A DNA stretch of 64,000 bases. It comes from Haliclona indistincta. Lineage: Eukaryota > Porifera > Demospongiae > Haplosclerida > Chalinidae. Location of the stretch: positions 2,044,411 to 2,108,410 of the forward strand of contig OZ024786.1 of NCBI GenBank assembly GCA_964017065.1, in the 5' to 3' direction. Made by a program: the position numbers and the translations under genes. Positions within the stretch are counted from its first letter, which is position 1. Every line of letters begins with the position of its first letter. The notes under the pieces are model-generated. The model was not told where the DNA came from. It saw only the letters and a program-made list of their open reading frames with translations, and did no database searches. Shown one piece after another: positions 1 to 14,200 of the stretch.

Positions 1-3000
1 AGGAATAAGAAGGCTGAGGTTCAGAGAGTTAATGACTATTGTGGCAACTTTTTTCTTAGTAAAATCAGGATCATATAGAACCCACGAAGTGAGCGAGGAA
101 GCGTTTAGTATTCTCACAACACAATGATGAAATCCAAACGTGGCTGCCGTCTGACATAGGAATCATTGCTTTTCTGCTCTCTATCGCTGCTAGGATATGC
201 CTCTTACCACTCTACATTGAAAGCTATCTTGTAGCAGCGTTCTAAAAGGTGACTAGGCAATAGTTGCGAGACTAAACACTGGGCAACACATTTTCCTCCT
301 TATTTTGTCCGTCAGCACCTTCTTTGGAATGACACCATGTTTATCAGAGAATTTCGCTGTTTTCAGAGTTGCTCCTTCAACGGGTAAGTCTTGATAAGCT
401 CCTGGTAAAATTTGGGCTATGAGTTTGTCACATGACTTAAACAAAATTAATATTCGGTCTTATGCGCTTACTAAGTCATACTGATTGGTACATGTTGTAG
501 GTACACTTTTGAAAGCAATTTCTAAGCAGTTTCATTCAATTCTCATAATAACATTATTGGTAATAGTTGCGTAAACATGTGTATTGTGTAAACAATAGAA
601 TGACATGTTCCTTTGTTTTTGCTGAAAATTTGGTGACTGAGCTTAAAAGGTAATTTGGTTTACCTGACCTTTTATCAAGTGTCTGGAGAGTTCATTTCCT
701 GTGGCTCTTGTGACAGTGTTTGTTGGGTATGGTATTGCCCACTGCTTACATCACTGTAATTTGGTGGATGTTGTGCAATTGGTCAGTGACCATTGATCAG
801 AGGTCATGGAATAATTATGGTAGTTAATAATGCTATTGTTGATAACTTTTAGTTTGGTGAAGTACTTAAAGTAGACGTTCGATGCATTTTTATTGTCTGA
901 GCATCCTGTGGACAGCGCTATACATTTAGGAGCTCTCCGTGTAGGCACGTTGTTAGTGTTTAGAGTATAGCAAGCGCCAGTTTAGAGCACAGCTACAGTA
1001 GTACACTGATTGATAATGGTTAGGCGAGAACCTTCAGTTTTAGTATTTTGATAGCATCATACGTATGCGGTGAATCGGATAGCTGGTCAGGTCATCGTCA
1101 GCCTCATTGTCAGCCTCGTTCTGTCTCACCCTTTCCACTGTGAAGCAAATGTTTGTTCGATTAAACTCCACCACAGTATCATCATTTAGAGATAGGAGGA
1201 CAGTAGGAAAAATCGACGTAAATCACGTGCATTGCCGACTAACGTTGGGTGTGTAAGTTAAACCAAAATTTTTAACCGCATAGCACACGATTTTTCAGCT
1301 TATAGAGCCGTTGGTAGTAATTGACTGACGCCGATTTGGGCAGTTCTGTAGCATTCTAAGCTCCATAGTGCGTACCACAGTGCGTTGGGTGTGTTACAAG
1401 TAGTAATTGTTTCGAAATGATAATTGTTTCGAAATGACACATTCTCCATAAATGACTAGCAACGTAATGATAATAATTGAACTGTTATTAAGGATAATTG
1501 GAACCGTTTAGTGCCGCCCACACTAATTATGAAGACATGCCTCGTAATCTGGCATTGATCTCGCCCACGCGACTTAACGATTCTTGAAAGGGACTTAACC
1601 ACTTGGTTGTAAATTCCCGCAGAATCGAGACGGCGTGCGCTGTGTGAATAAAATAATTGTCGTTTACTACGATCACGCCGCAGTGCATTCCATTCCCTTA
1701 TAAGGCAAGGCTGTCGTGCAATAGTAATTAATTGCTCGCATTCCTTTGGGCTAATTGGACCAGTCTGCATCATATTATTATCTAACTGCTGATTACATAA
1801 CCACCTTTGCTGATCATGTGTACAATATGAGTAATGTGCGGTGTGTAGAACCCACTTGACATCCGTGTGATGTTAGCAACTTAGCACATAATTATTACAG
1901 TCATGTATAATTTATCATGATGACTTTAGTTTCAAGAAAAAGATCTAGGAAAGCCTCTTTTTCGATGGGTCCCGTGCCTCAGTGCTGCCTATTTAACTTT
2001 CTCTTATTCACTTGTCTCTGCCCAATTGCAAGCAATTTCTGGGTAAAAAGCTCCCTTTAGCTCTTTTTATTTTATTCATCGCTTAAATAGCTTACACTTG
2101 TATTGCTGTTGTTATTTTTATGACTAAGTCTTTTTGTAAGGATTTTTGCATTTTCCAGCGTGGTAAAAAGAAAATATCTGTGAAATTTGACATTTTTTGT
2201 TAGTGTATTTTATACTGTAATGTAGATAGCTTACAACTAAGAGTGTATTGCACACAATGCCCCAATTTATGATTCTCAGTAGTTGCTGCATGACGCTATA
2301 TTCCGTTGCGTACACACGACTATTTATCTTACACGCCCTTTCTTGACAATAAGCATGACTTGAAAAGAACAGTTTATTGGTTAGCTCAGCTGTGTTTTCG
2401 TGGAAGTCTGCTGCAATTAGATCGGTCTCTTTCATGTAGATTTCGTGAGTACATGCACCAGCTGCTCTAGTGATATTTTAACCTCTCTTTCACTCGCCAT
2501 TGTGCTGTTACGCTGGAGTGTCATAGATGACACAGACCATCAGCTACACACTTCCTGTCTATTGTGAGTTGCCGATCGTGTACAGATACGTTGGCGCCAA
2601 CTGTCTATCGATCGCCTTAGCACGTACTACAGAGTGTGTGGCTAAAGTCTTAAACGCTTGGATATCAGCGAATTGAAAAAACATTGTCTATATTTTAGCC
2701 GCCCTCCAGTCAAACCTAACTCTACTATTACACCTTTGATAAGATATGGATGCTTTAGAGCACTCGTCGAGAACAATGGCTGTGTAAGCTGCCATCACTT
2801 CAACCACTTAGCGCAAGTTGAAGTTGGTTCAGTCAGATGACTATCTGGTTGTGTACTGACTCCGTCTTGCTGTAGTGAGTAGTGTTCTTAGTCAAAGCTC
2901 TAGTTTTTATAACCACAATTGGTTTGTATTGATTGCTAGTTATAGCAGACAAACTCGACTATACAGTTGCATGTACTGGAGACGCTTAATTTCCGCTGCA

Positions 3001-3019
3001 AGAATATATAGCACTACAG

Positions 3020-3191
3020 TACAGTGAAACCTCTCTAATGCGGACATCATTGGGACTAACAAAATGGTCCATTATAGAGAAGGTGTCCTCTGGTCAGGGG
3101 TTTATTATACATTATGTGGGTTATAATTAGGATTCAGTAAGTGTTCATTATAGAGAGATGAGGTGTTTCCGCTAAGAGGGGTTCCACTGTA
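3020..3191. mobile_element. pogo/Tigger-like MITE
   Basis: The left end starts TACAGTGAAACCTCTCTAAT and the right end is the inverted form, finishing GGTTCCACTGTA. The 172 bp interior is non-coding. CAGTGGAACC-type termini at TA are typical of pogo/Tigger non-autonomous elements. Related copies lie at 15618-15780 and 18424-18532, and a partial end lies near 63008. Confidence 0.55.
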
Positions 3192-3408
3192 TACATGATT
3201 CAGACGCTTTATCAAATGCAGTACAGCTCCAAAACACGTACTTACCCGAAGTATGCTTTTTATCTGTACTACAGCTAATACGAAGACAGTTTTATTTTCT
3301 CTCAATGCTAAGACCCTGTTTGGTCTCTCTGTGTTGTATAGGCTGTTCAAACAAAGCTAGCTAGCTCCAACTTAATTTCACTTGATTTTTAAAAACTCAC
3401 TGCGTCAC

Positions 3409-3537
3409 TGAAGTGAAATAGTGTCACCTTCATGCACTAGTCTCTGATCATCCTCCATCATGTGAATAAAGACAACAGTGACTACAGAGACTGAACACAT
3501 TAGTGCATGAAGGTGACACTCCACACTTTTCACTTCG
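3409..3537. mobile_element. hairpin MITE, family H, copy 1
   Basis: The arms carry GTGTCACCTTCATGCACTA and its inverted form around a conserved core that contains ATCATCCTCCATC and GTGAATAAAGACAACAGTG. The outer arms also pair (TGAAGTGAAA against TTTCACTTC). Four more copies lie in this window at 4100, 13322, 14349 and 16204. Confidence 0.7.
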
Positions 3538-4099
3538 GCATTGCAAGAATTTTATTCTCATTTTGTAACGATGAGTACACCTGTTTAAGTGCTTAGTAAT
3601 TCTAGTTTCAATACTGGATAGAATTTCATTGGAGGCACATTTTTGCACCAAGAATCTACTCTAGCTCAAAGTGATCGCTTTTCATCGATCTGTCAACTTC
3701 CTCTGTCACATGACAGCGAGAATTAGCATGACAATTACACACTCACACCTTGTTTGGGGGAAAAAACGGCAAACAGTGAATTTCTATCATTTTTCATCGT
3801 ACATGGCGAATTTCTATCATTTCATCGAACATTTTCATTTCAATAAACAGCCTAAATATGTCGCCGTAGAGACTGCAAAACAAAGGCAGGGCCTTCCTTG
3901 TATGTGAAAATTATTGACGGAATGTGGTTTTCTCCCATTAAACGGTCTATTTCCACTCATGCACCAAGCGTGCAATCTGCTTTGTTGAGGGGTTGTAAAA
4001 GTAAAATATGACTAATTATTGGTTAATTATCCATGCCCTCCCACATGGAATTTATCACATGTACTTCCTGATTTGAGGGAATTTCCTTCTACTAGCTAT

Positions 4100-4227
4100 G
4101 CTGAAGTGTAGAGCGTCACCTACCTACACTAACGTGTTCAGTCTCTGATCATCCTCCATCGTGTGAATAAAGACAACAGTGACTGAACACATTAGTGCAT
4201 GAAGGTGACAATCTACATTTCACTTGA
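4100..4227. mobile_element. hairpin MITE, family H, copy 2
   Basis: It has the same core (TCTCTGATCATCCTCCATCG, then AATAAAGACAACAGTGACT) and the same inverted arms ending GGTGACA. The left arm has diverged. Confidence 0.65.
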
Positions 4228-4311
4228 GTATTGAGGGAATATTAATATCTACTGTAGTCTCGGTTTCTATCGATTTGCTATCCTCTCTATCTTTTTTTCT
4301 TTCTTTCTCAG

Positions 4312-4371
4312 GCCAAGAAGCATCGCAAGCCATCAGAACGCACTCACTTGCTCGAAGAAACTGATGTTTGA
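4312..4371 (+). CDS. possible last exon of an upstream gene
   Basis: A strong pyrimidine tract ending TTTCTTTCTCAG is followed by 19 sense codons and a TGA. The phase-0 peptide begins AKKHRKPSERTHLL and ends EETDV. It contains ERTHLL, which fits the acidic dileucine sorting signal [DE]xxxL[LI] found in cytosolic tails of endosomal and lysosomal membrane proteins. No upstream exon could be identified, so the frame and the gene are unproven. It could also be a chance acceptor-like sequence. Confidence 0.3.
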   Translation, partial: AKKHRKPSERTHLLEETDV

Positions 4372-5810
4372 AAATCGAGAGTTTGTCACTTCCAGGAAAT
4401 ACATGACTTGTACTATAAATAATTTATTTTGCACTGAAATTTAAATTTTTGTCTTTTCTTGTAAATTATCAAAACTGTTTGTTGACCAATCGATTATGTG
4501 TATTTTAAAAAGTTATTGGGGATTGTCACAACTTTGGCAAAAAAATTCTACTATGCAATAATTTTGTACTTTTGATATTTTACGCTCGTGTCTCTCCATT
4601 TCAAATTTTAGGAATCATCAAGCAATTTACTCAAGTATTCATAAGTATTGAATGTTCATTTTAATTTCCTGTTTTCTCTCATTATCACCAATTTCCTCTC
4701 CATTGCAGCTGCCTTCTACATCTTCATCTGCTTCGTTTTTTGTTATCAAACTACCTAATTCACATTTCCTCTTCTCAGAGAAGTACAATGAAGTGTATAT
4801 CGGTAGTGCGTCACCTATGGTTACAAACCACACCCACAGGTATGTACTGTGTGTATCTTGTCTGATAGTAACAGTATTATCATTTCTATGGTCCTATTGT
4901 CTTTGATAAGCTTGAAAGGGACCGACAATTAACAATTATTTCAGCTTCCTCTCACGGCGTGTGAAAACAACTCGGGTATGTCTGGCTCATCAAGTCACAT
5001 GCCCTCACCAAAATTACTAATAATTTGTTTCTGTTCCTGTCTAGTCCTGCCTGAATTATCCTCTTGTTGGAAACTATTCAGGCGTGTCTTTGACTAACAA
5101 ATCACCTTTTCCTCTCGAACTTCCATTCCTGAACAAGTGTCGGAGCATTTCAGGTTAGTCTGGGTCATTTCAGTCACACAATAATTATTTACACTTTTTT
5201 CTTTATAAAATTAGACCCATTTAAGATGTTGTCTTCTGGAATTTGAAAGTGCACGTGATCATTCAGGTGTGTCTTGGTCCGAGTGTTTTCCGAATCACTT
5301 ACTTACCAAATATGCACTTGGTTCTAATTTTCCATGTTCACATCGTCCCACCCAGTCAACCACAAGTTCGAATCTCATCTTCAAAAAACCGCTTGCTCCA
5401 CTTTTGAATTATTTGCTGATAGAAACGCACATGCACTTAATTAATTTGTTTGCATTTTGCATACTTATTATGGAACCATCTAATCAAACAGCAATAAAAC
5501 CGACTGCTGTTCTCTGTCACGAAAATGTGACGTAACCTCAACGTCACTAGTTGTCGCTTTTTCATGTCGAAATTACCTGCCCACGAGAACCGCAGAAATG
5601 CGGTTGCTTTGGAGATGCATTCTTGACGCTACTTACAGCAACCTGTTCCTCCCACGCAATCTATATTAGCGCCACGCCGGAGTATATCATCAACGCTACA
5701 CTGCTCTATTTCTCAAGATTCCATTTCTGCTGGAACCTGCTCGTTGCCCAGAGCAACCATTCGTGGGTCGGTGCAGTTACGCGTGGTATTAAAGAGTCTA
5801 GCAAGCTAAG
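4372..5810. other. 5' flank of the APC homologue
   Basis: I see no coding exon here. The stretch presumably holds the 5' untranslated region and promoter of the gene starting at 5811. No clear TATA box or GC-rich motif was recognised. An in-frame TAG at 5799-5801, directly upstream of the start codon, limits the reading frame. Confidence 0.35.
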
Positions 5811-8800
5811 ATGGACGGCAGAGGATTCAGTCGTTCCTGGAGTAAGTGTCTCGTTTGTTAACAATGTATTTTCATGTACAGTGCATGTACTGGTTCAGCT
5901 GTTGTGGTCTACAAGCTATCAGCTGGTATACTTTCAAACGCGTCTAGCTTGACTCGCGTTTTCTCGGCTTCTCGTCTGCTCGTGGCTTCGTACGTATATC
6001 CGTCCCGCGACTGCTCACAGCTGCCTAGCTCAGGACCGGCAGCCATGCTATCCTTTCCCGCCTTTTGTCGCTGTACAGTGCCGCACAGGTCATGTTTAAC
6101 GGCTAGTGCATTTATATGAGCGGAATGAATACGATCCGAGGCAGTATTACATGTCGCCTATAACAGACATTCCAGTCCAGCTGTTGGCATTATAATGGCT
6201 TGCCTCTCTCTATCTAGGTGAGCGAAGAGAGAAGAACGTCTCGTACGAGCCCCGTGTCTACTACCAGCAGAATCCAGCAGCCATCCCAGGAGGACCTGGG
6301 CTACTGGCGAAGCGCTCCAAAAGTTTCAGAGAAGAATCCGCTTACGAGAGCGCCTCCCAATCTACAGACAACGAACCGGTTTTCTCTATCGCAGAGGTAA
6401 GCAATTCAGTCCCCTAGCTTTGTAAATATTCTGTCTGCTTGTTCCAGCGTGCATGCGTGCAGTTGTATGCATAGTGTAGCATGTCTAGTATATACAACTG
6501 GTACTCGCCCCAGCCTGCTCATCGCATTGTAGGCATTCTCACGCGCCTTCAGTCAGCCCCAAAACACCACCAGTTGTACTTGCACACCGTAATAAGACTG
6601 AAATCACTGCCTAATGCAATTGATTCGCCATTTTTAGCTTCTTTGCAAGTCTAACATCATTTATATGTATTATGCAACCTTCAGTAGCTGTAGAAGGCTT
6701 GAAAATTTAAGCTTTGTATACAAATAATGCAGAATCTGTTGAGCTGTATAGCCGATTGTTGCTGAAAGAGTAATAAGTGTCACCAGTAATGTGTAGCTCC
6801 AGTCTCTATTCATACGGTGAAGAATATTAAAGTACGCCTTTTGCTCTAGCTTCAAACTCGCTGTTTTAAATTTTTTCACAGCTTTGCACTGCATTATGTT
6901 CGAGCATAAAATTTAGAGGATTATAGCAAAAAATTTACTAATAATAGATCAAATTTAGTTAAGTTTAGTCCAGCTGTGGTCATTCTTACAGCAGTGATTA
7001 CTGTTTTGGAACACCTGTTATGGCGCCACTCCTTAAGCCGACACTTCACACAACACTATCTTTTCCACGAGCTCTTATGTAAGACGAATACTTTCGACAC
7101 CGCGTCGCTATTTGGCAGACAATTCCAACCATTTCAACGTGGGCTGCGTCCAGCCTTTTCGTTGGAGGGGCTGCGTCGTGAATTTCAGTGACCGTGCGTG
7201 TGTGTTGTTGGTTCAACTAGGAGAAGGCGTGTGAGGTCAGCTATGAAATAATATTCACGCAGCGCAAGTTCATTCATCGGTTTGGTTTTCGATTATTCAT
7301 TCAAGTCTAGCTTAGAACTCCTGCTTAGTTTCAAAGAGCAGTGGGACTGTTGTCTCGCGAGACTATCTCAAAAACACTAAGTTTCTTGTTTCAAGCCAAA
7401 GCTATTATGTATCAGTGAGCCCTGTAAACATTTCTAAGAAGCGTAGGCTGCACAATACCTGTATGAAATCTATCCCCACTGAATATTATGGTTTTCAATG
7501 CAGTCTGGAGCTAGGGTTTCCGTATCTTTCTGTACACACTAAAACCTGTTTTGTAGCTGGCTAAGCGTTATAGAAAGAATTTTGCACATTCGATGGCATT
7601 AATCCTCGAATTAAATTGTACTTGTGATTAGAAACTGCTTTTGTCCTACGTCAAACTAGAGAAAGCATAACAATTTTTTAACTCTGCCTTCGTCATCACA
7701 GAAGTATCAAACTAGTCGAGATCTTTTCTTGCTTAAGTCAATCGAACAACACGTCTTTTATCTATGAACCGTTGTACAACATCATTGATAGAGTTTGCTG
7801 GTATCGAGCTGGAGCTAAAGATTAGATGGTCTAATCTGTCTTCCTCACTATCTAGCATTACCAAATGTTTTTGTGTACCTGTCTAATCTTAGTTTATACA
7901 GCTCACAAGCACTTCATTCTAGAGTAGTTTACACTTCATCCAGTGATAAGGGCAAGTAGCTCTTAGCTCATTGTAATCAGCTTACACAAGTCCATAGTGA
8001 TGATTGAATGTACTTGATAGTGAAGTGGAGTTATTCACTGACAAACTTTGACCTCTCACCTCACAGACAGGTAGTGTGTGTCTGAGATAGCCTGCTACAA
8101 CAGAGCATTTTCAATTTCTTCCCTAGCTAGCTGGCTGTTTCACTGTACTGTTTGGTCCCTAGCTAGCTGGCTGTTATAAGCAGACAGTGATCACTGTAGA
8201 CAGGTTCCACTGTACTGTTTGGTCCCTAGCTAACTGGCTGTTATAAGCAGGCAGTGATCACTATAGACAGGTTCCACTGTACTGTTTGGTCCCTAGCTAG
8301 CTGGCTGTTATAAGCAGGCAGTGATCACTATAGACAGGTTCCACTGTACTGTTTGGTCCCTAGCTAGCTGCCTGTGTCTCGGCTCCACTTTACTACAAAT
8401 TTTGAAGCGTCATTCGTCTATTTCCGTTTTGCTATGATCGTTTCCTCGAGTAATCAGTCTTTGAGCGAAATGCATTAACATAGTTTCGTCTGCTAAGCTG
8501 TTTCCCTTGCGAGATAATCGGTTTACCGAAGCGTTAATTGCTCTCAGGAATTACTTGATAATTATAATCATAGAGTGATTAGACGTCTCCTTGCTAGACA
8601 AAAGCGAGTGAAGCTAATTTGTAATGGAAACTCAGTCAGTCTGGCTGTATGCTGAACTTGTGACACTGTATTAGTATCCAATGGGAAACTGGTAATGTGT
8701 ATTATGCTAGTTAGAAGGATATGCAATGTATAGCGTTAATTATGGGACCTGAAATGCAATCTCTTTTGTTGAAATACCAACGTACCAATCACTTTGTTGT

Positions 8801-11197
8801 GTTCTAGCACAGTAGAAGAGTTTGAATTTTGTCCTGTGTGTGTGTATGTGTATGAATTATTGTTTACACATTGTTGATGAATTTTAGTGCCTTTGATTGT
8901 GCTGTTGTGTGTGTGTCCATGATTCTGGTTACCTACCTGGATTGATAAAACATTTTTTGTGCCTCAAATTGAAAGGATAATTATTCGACCATCGCCTTCG
9001 AAATTCAAAAAAAAGTAACAAGAAGCAGGCAACATGAAATAATACAAGCTATTCTTTTTACCTTTACTGAATGAGCAAAAAACCTGCTAAGCTTACTCCG
9101 TGCAATCATGTGTAGAATTACACAATGTACCTGTAATGTAGGCAATTCAGACATATTCACAATAGAAATTTGAGGCAACAAGATAGTTTAAATGCATCTC
9201 GATCAAGCAAAGCTACATGTATCGTTTCGAATTATGGTCACCTCTACATGCAGGCACCTTATCGTCACTTATAAATACTTCCATGTAAGTATTGCATTGC
9301 TTTTTCAATATTTTTAAGAGGCTGTACAAGTATTAATTTTTATGTTTTTGGTGTTATTTGTTCACCAATGGTCCTCCTATCACTGTCTAGTATAGATAGA
9401 GTAGGACCCTAGACCTGATGTCTGTCTCCTTCACTCTTCTGTATGCCCTGGAGGGGAAGTTGTGACAAGCCTCTCTGATAACACACTTGTCTTACTAAAA
9501 TCCAAAGCTGCATTAATCTCTCATGTGTTTTTACACAACCACTGTGTTGTTACTTCAAAGGGACACTGTTATTTCTAGTAAAATTCTCCCATTTGAGTGA
9601 GAGTCTGCTGTAAATAGCCCTGGGTGTATCTGCTTACAGAGATATGCAAAGGCAAGCTTTGACATGCAGAGTTACTGGGAATCTGATAGCTTGTTAGGAA
9701 TAGCTTCAGGGGGTTTCTTCAAGATGCTTAGTTCTTATGATATTCATTATACGGCTTGTGTATCTGCTAGGTACTTCATAGCTTGCCTTGCAATGTACAC
9801 CAACACCAGACTTTATTTTTAGAACACCTCTGAATTAGGGACACCTAGCTCTGTGTTGGGACAGCAACAATCTGTAGTTGTTTTAGTATCTCCACATTTG
9901 CAAGCACTTCAGTGTCTCTCTCATGCTCGTTGAAAAGTCCTTTATTTCTGAAAGTTTTTTAGCCGGTTTGTAAATTTTGTCTCCTCATTCATAGGCACAA
10001 ATCAATATTAATTTTTTCCAAAATTTTTTTGCATTACAAAGCTACATGTATAATGGATTCACTCTTTTTGTGCTTGTCAGTACATGTTAATCTGGTGACA
10101 TGGTTTCAGCCGATTTCGAATTAGTCGTTTGCTTTGAAGTTCCTCCCTACACATATTTGTGGCGAGTCGCTCATTACAGCGAGGAAGTGTGTGTGCTTGT
10201 TTGTCACTTGCACTACCGTGCCAATCATGATAATACAATTGTTAGTACATGTACATGTTGCTAAAGGGCACATGCCCCCGTGCACTCCTACCACTCTACA
10301 TCACGTATGTACGCTTCCTCTCACTTGGTTGTGACTTGATTCACTTCATTAGTTATAGCCTAGTTTCTTGTAATTAGCGTTCGATTATTGCCATCACAAA
10401 GTGGTGTCTTCTTCTGGAGATTAATTTAAGTGCAAAGTACGAAATGTTCACTCGATGGTCCGCGACTATTCCAATCTATTGCCCCATGATGTAACAGTTC
10501 GTGTAGTCTACCGCTGTCTGTACATTATAAGCTAGTAACCAAACAGTACAGTGGAACCTGTCTATAGTGATCACTGTCTGCTTATAACAGCCAGCTTGCT
10601 AGGGATTAAACAGTACAGTGGAACCTGCCTATAGTGGTCACTGTCTGCTTATAACAGGCAGCTAGCTAGGGACCAAACTATAGTAGATTATTTAGCTACA
10701 TGTAGCTAGGGACAGTGGAACCTGTTGTTACTAAATATTGCACAATACCCAGACACACACTGTCTGTTGTCTGGCAGTTTCTTGTGTTACTTCCACTCAA
10801 GAGAAACTAGTGTCAACTTAATTAATATTCACGACCATCCCACCTATAACCAATTGATAGATGAATATTACGGCTCGCTTCCTTATAAGGGCATTATTTG
10901 GTGAGGCGTATTGGGTGCAAAAATGAATTTCATGTCCAGCATGGGTCGATAAACTCATGAATATTATCATAGTAAATTAGCGTTGGAAAGAACACGCCGT
11001 GTGGTTAATTAATTATTACTGTTGCCCTGCAACCATTTACAAACAAGTTGTTTAATGTATTCATTGGTCTTGCCCTTTCTTAAAAATTACCTTTATTTAT
11101 CACTCTCACAGCATCGTACCCGTAGAAACTTCACTCGTCGTCCAGACATGTCAGCCCAAGCTCACATTGCAAGTCTCCTTCAAGAAAGGTACAGTGT

Positions 11198-11277
<80 letters not shown>

Positions 11278-14200
11278 CTAGTGTTTAAAGCGTTTCCGTA
11301 TGCATAATTGTTACATTTTTAGCACTATTTACACGTGTCTGCATGCGTGATCTATTTCATGCTGTGCGTGTGAAAAAAAACTTGTGGAGTGTATTGTATG
11401 ACACTTAAAGGGTATACATGTACATGTACTTGTGCTGGAGTGCATGTGTACATGAGGCATTTTACAAGTGACAAAGTGTGTACGTGCTTGGAATGCGATG
11501 ATGGTGTGTGCGTCCTGCTTGTTACAAAGAATCACCGCTGGGCATTTAGTAGTAGCCTCACGCTACGCTTTGTATCTGGGTATCGTGAGTTTGTACAAGT
11601 GCTATTTGATCTACCACACCAATTGGAAGAGCTTGTAATACTAAAGAGATTTACTATCGTGATATCTGACCTACGAGAGACGCCTGTTCCTATCTACTGC
11701 TCTGAAATTGCAGAAATTTGTTACTATTTTTAGAGATCAGCGCTGATTGTGTTACTAAAATTGTACCAACATTGGAAATAAATTGTGCAATACATGTACA
11801 TTGTAATATTGTACGTGCCTTAGTAGGCTGTATTATGTACATGTATAATTGTCCCTTCAATAGGCTGTAAATAACACGATTATGATGATCAGTAGTGATG
11901 TCACGTGATTACATCATCGACAGGTTGTAAAACAGATGGTCGCTGATGATGCTAATTTGTGTGTGCAAACAGAGATTGCTGGCTCCGTTGAATTCGACAC
12001 CGCCGGCAAAACAAGCGGCAAATAGATTATAACAAACGAGCGTATAACAGAGGGAGGGTGGGTGGGTGTGTGTGCTGTGATAGACACATTGCCTCCCTCA
12101 GTTCTTAATTCATTTGTGTTTTGTTTAACACCTTGTTCACTCAATGACCTGTTAGTTTTTCCATCTGTAAAGCACCTGACATCCGAGCTTAGCCCCCCCC
12201 CCCCGAGTGAGGTATAGACAGACACACCTGTCTATTTGTGAGCTACACAGACGCTTATAGTTACCTGTCTCTTGAATTTTCCCAGCACAACACTTTGGCT
12301 TTTTTGATATTTTTGCCTTTGAAGCCTTGCTTTGCTCTGAATGAAACATTGTGTTTGAATACTTGAGCTTTGAGCCCTTACTGAATACTGTTCAGGTGGG
12401 ACTGCCCACACCTGCTATGGAGGCACAGTCACTGCGTGCTCCTTGGTTTTGATCCCTTTGAGCACTAGCTGTGTCTCCCTGACCGCTACAGTTTCATGTG
12501 ACACCTGCAGCGGTACAGTCATAGCTAAAGGAGATTGCATTTCACTAGTACGCTTAGTGCACAGGTGTCCTAGCTTTTTGCAACATGTACGAACATGTGT
12601 TAGAAAAACTACTATGTACTGTACTGTAGCTTTTGTCCGGATACGATTGTGTCATAAGCGTGTGTATGCTGAAAGATGATATGTAACATCAAAATATTGT
12701 CAAAGAGAGTGGGTTATGGTAGTACTTGTGCGTGTGTAGACCACAATCTAATACTCTTATCCCTGCAATTACAAAGCGAATTGACATAGTTCAGCCAAAC
12801 CACCAAATTCCTCAATGATACTTTCAGAGAATAGGGTGCGTACGGCGATCATTGTTTTGTTGAAATACCTACCTGTTCATCCTCCCCCTCTGAAAATGCG
12901 TCTCCAATTACGATGATTTTACGCTTCACAGCAAAGCACTATTATAGTGCATGTGTGTACCATTTTTTACAGTAAACATGTATTGTTACCTCTGTTCTTT
13001 TTCTGTCTCTCTCCCTCTCTTCCTTCCTCCCTCTCCCTCCCTCTTCCTCCCCTCCCTCCCTCCCTCTTCCTCCCCTCCCTCCCTCCCTCTTCCTCTCCTT
13101 CCTCCCCTCCCTCCCTCCCTCCCTCCCTCCCCTCCCCCTCCCTCTCACAGGAACATGATTATGGAGGAGCAAGCTCGATTTAGAGACCTCCAACAATACT
13201 ACACACAAGAAATGACCAAGGTTATGATGGAACAGAAGAGCTTAAGTCTTCACTCCCCTCAGGTTAGTGTTACTACAATACATGTATGGATTGGTAGTTG
13301 AGGATTTTTCTGTCATTTTGCAAAAGTGGAAAGTATAGAGTGTCACCTTCATGCACTAATGTGTTCAGTCTCTGATCATCCTCCATCGTGTGAATAAAGA
13401 CAACAGTGACTACAGAGACTGAACGCATTGGTGCATGAAGGTGACACTCTAAACTTTTGACTTTGAGACAGTAATTTAATATTGAATGCATGCCGATGAT
13501 TTGCTGAGGTACATGTTAACATGACCTCTTTCTACAGTTTCAGGATACTCAACACGTGCTGGGTGATATTATGCAGCAGATGTATGCCAACGTGGGGACA
13601 CCACAAGACGCCAAAGAGAAAGAAAAGCAATGGCGGTTCCGTTTGATGGAAATCGACGACAAGCTCCGAACATACCAAAAGTCTAGCATCCACCCACCCA
13701 GCTCACCTGAGAGTCAGGTAACCACCGTAACTCTACACAGCTGTCTGTGCATTGATCACACTGTTGTGCCTGTTGGTTCAACTGTTGGGCACACAAGCTT
13801 GTACCGGGTTGAAAATATCTTGTTGCGATACATATTCTACGTGACATAGAAAAATCCTCTTTGACACCTACACACACACACACACACTGACACTCTCTCT
13901 CATACACACAATTGTCTATAGTAAGCCTTATCCTGAAGGCTCATGGGACTATTAAATTATAAGTTCACTTTGTGTATGATCATGATAATCTCCAAGAAGC
14001 CTTGAAGTGATCACATGGGATATTAGCCCTGGGTTATTTACAATGTACAATACCAGTGACCTTTGCCTGCCAGTAGTTTCGTCACTGTTCATGCTAATTA
14101 ATTGTTGTTGATTGTTTAAGTGAGTTTGCATTTCATTCTAATGTGTTGGTAATGGCAGTGTCTCGCATGCTTGCCTCAATTACGACAGTGACAACACTAA

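Larger units (their letters stand above)
1..4311. other. mostly non-coding flank, no firm gene
   Basis: Apart from the MITEs listed separately, I see no exon I can defend here. Two minus-strand open stretches read somewhat protein-like (253-444, and 1456-1773 with several Arg/Cys/Leu residues), but neither matches a family I recognise or has a convincing splice partner. The stretch is AT-rich. It may be intronic sequence of a plus-strand gene whose possible last exon lies at 4312-4371. Confidence 0.4.
6397..11111 (+). other. APC intron 2
   Basis: No coding sequence is recognised. It holds two arrays of a roughly 67 bp repeat in opposite orientation (8121-8370 and 10538-10678) and otherwise AT-rich unique-looking DNA. 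Confidence 0.6.

Noticed and set aside
1456..1773. Minus-strand frame with ISPKECEQLITIAR
   Set aside because: It reads somewhat like a protein, but no family match, splice partner or start supports it.
11022..11288. Open frame running through the (GT)n tract
   Set aside because: Its open length comes from the Cys-Val repeat of the microsatellite. The real exon in this place (11112-11188) uses another frame.
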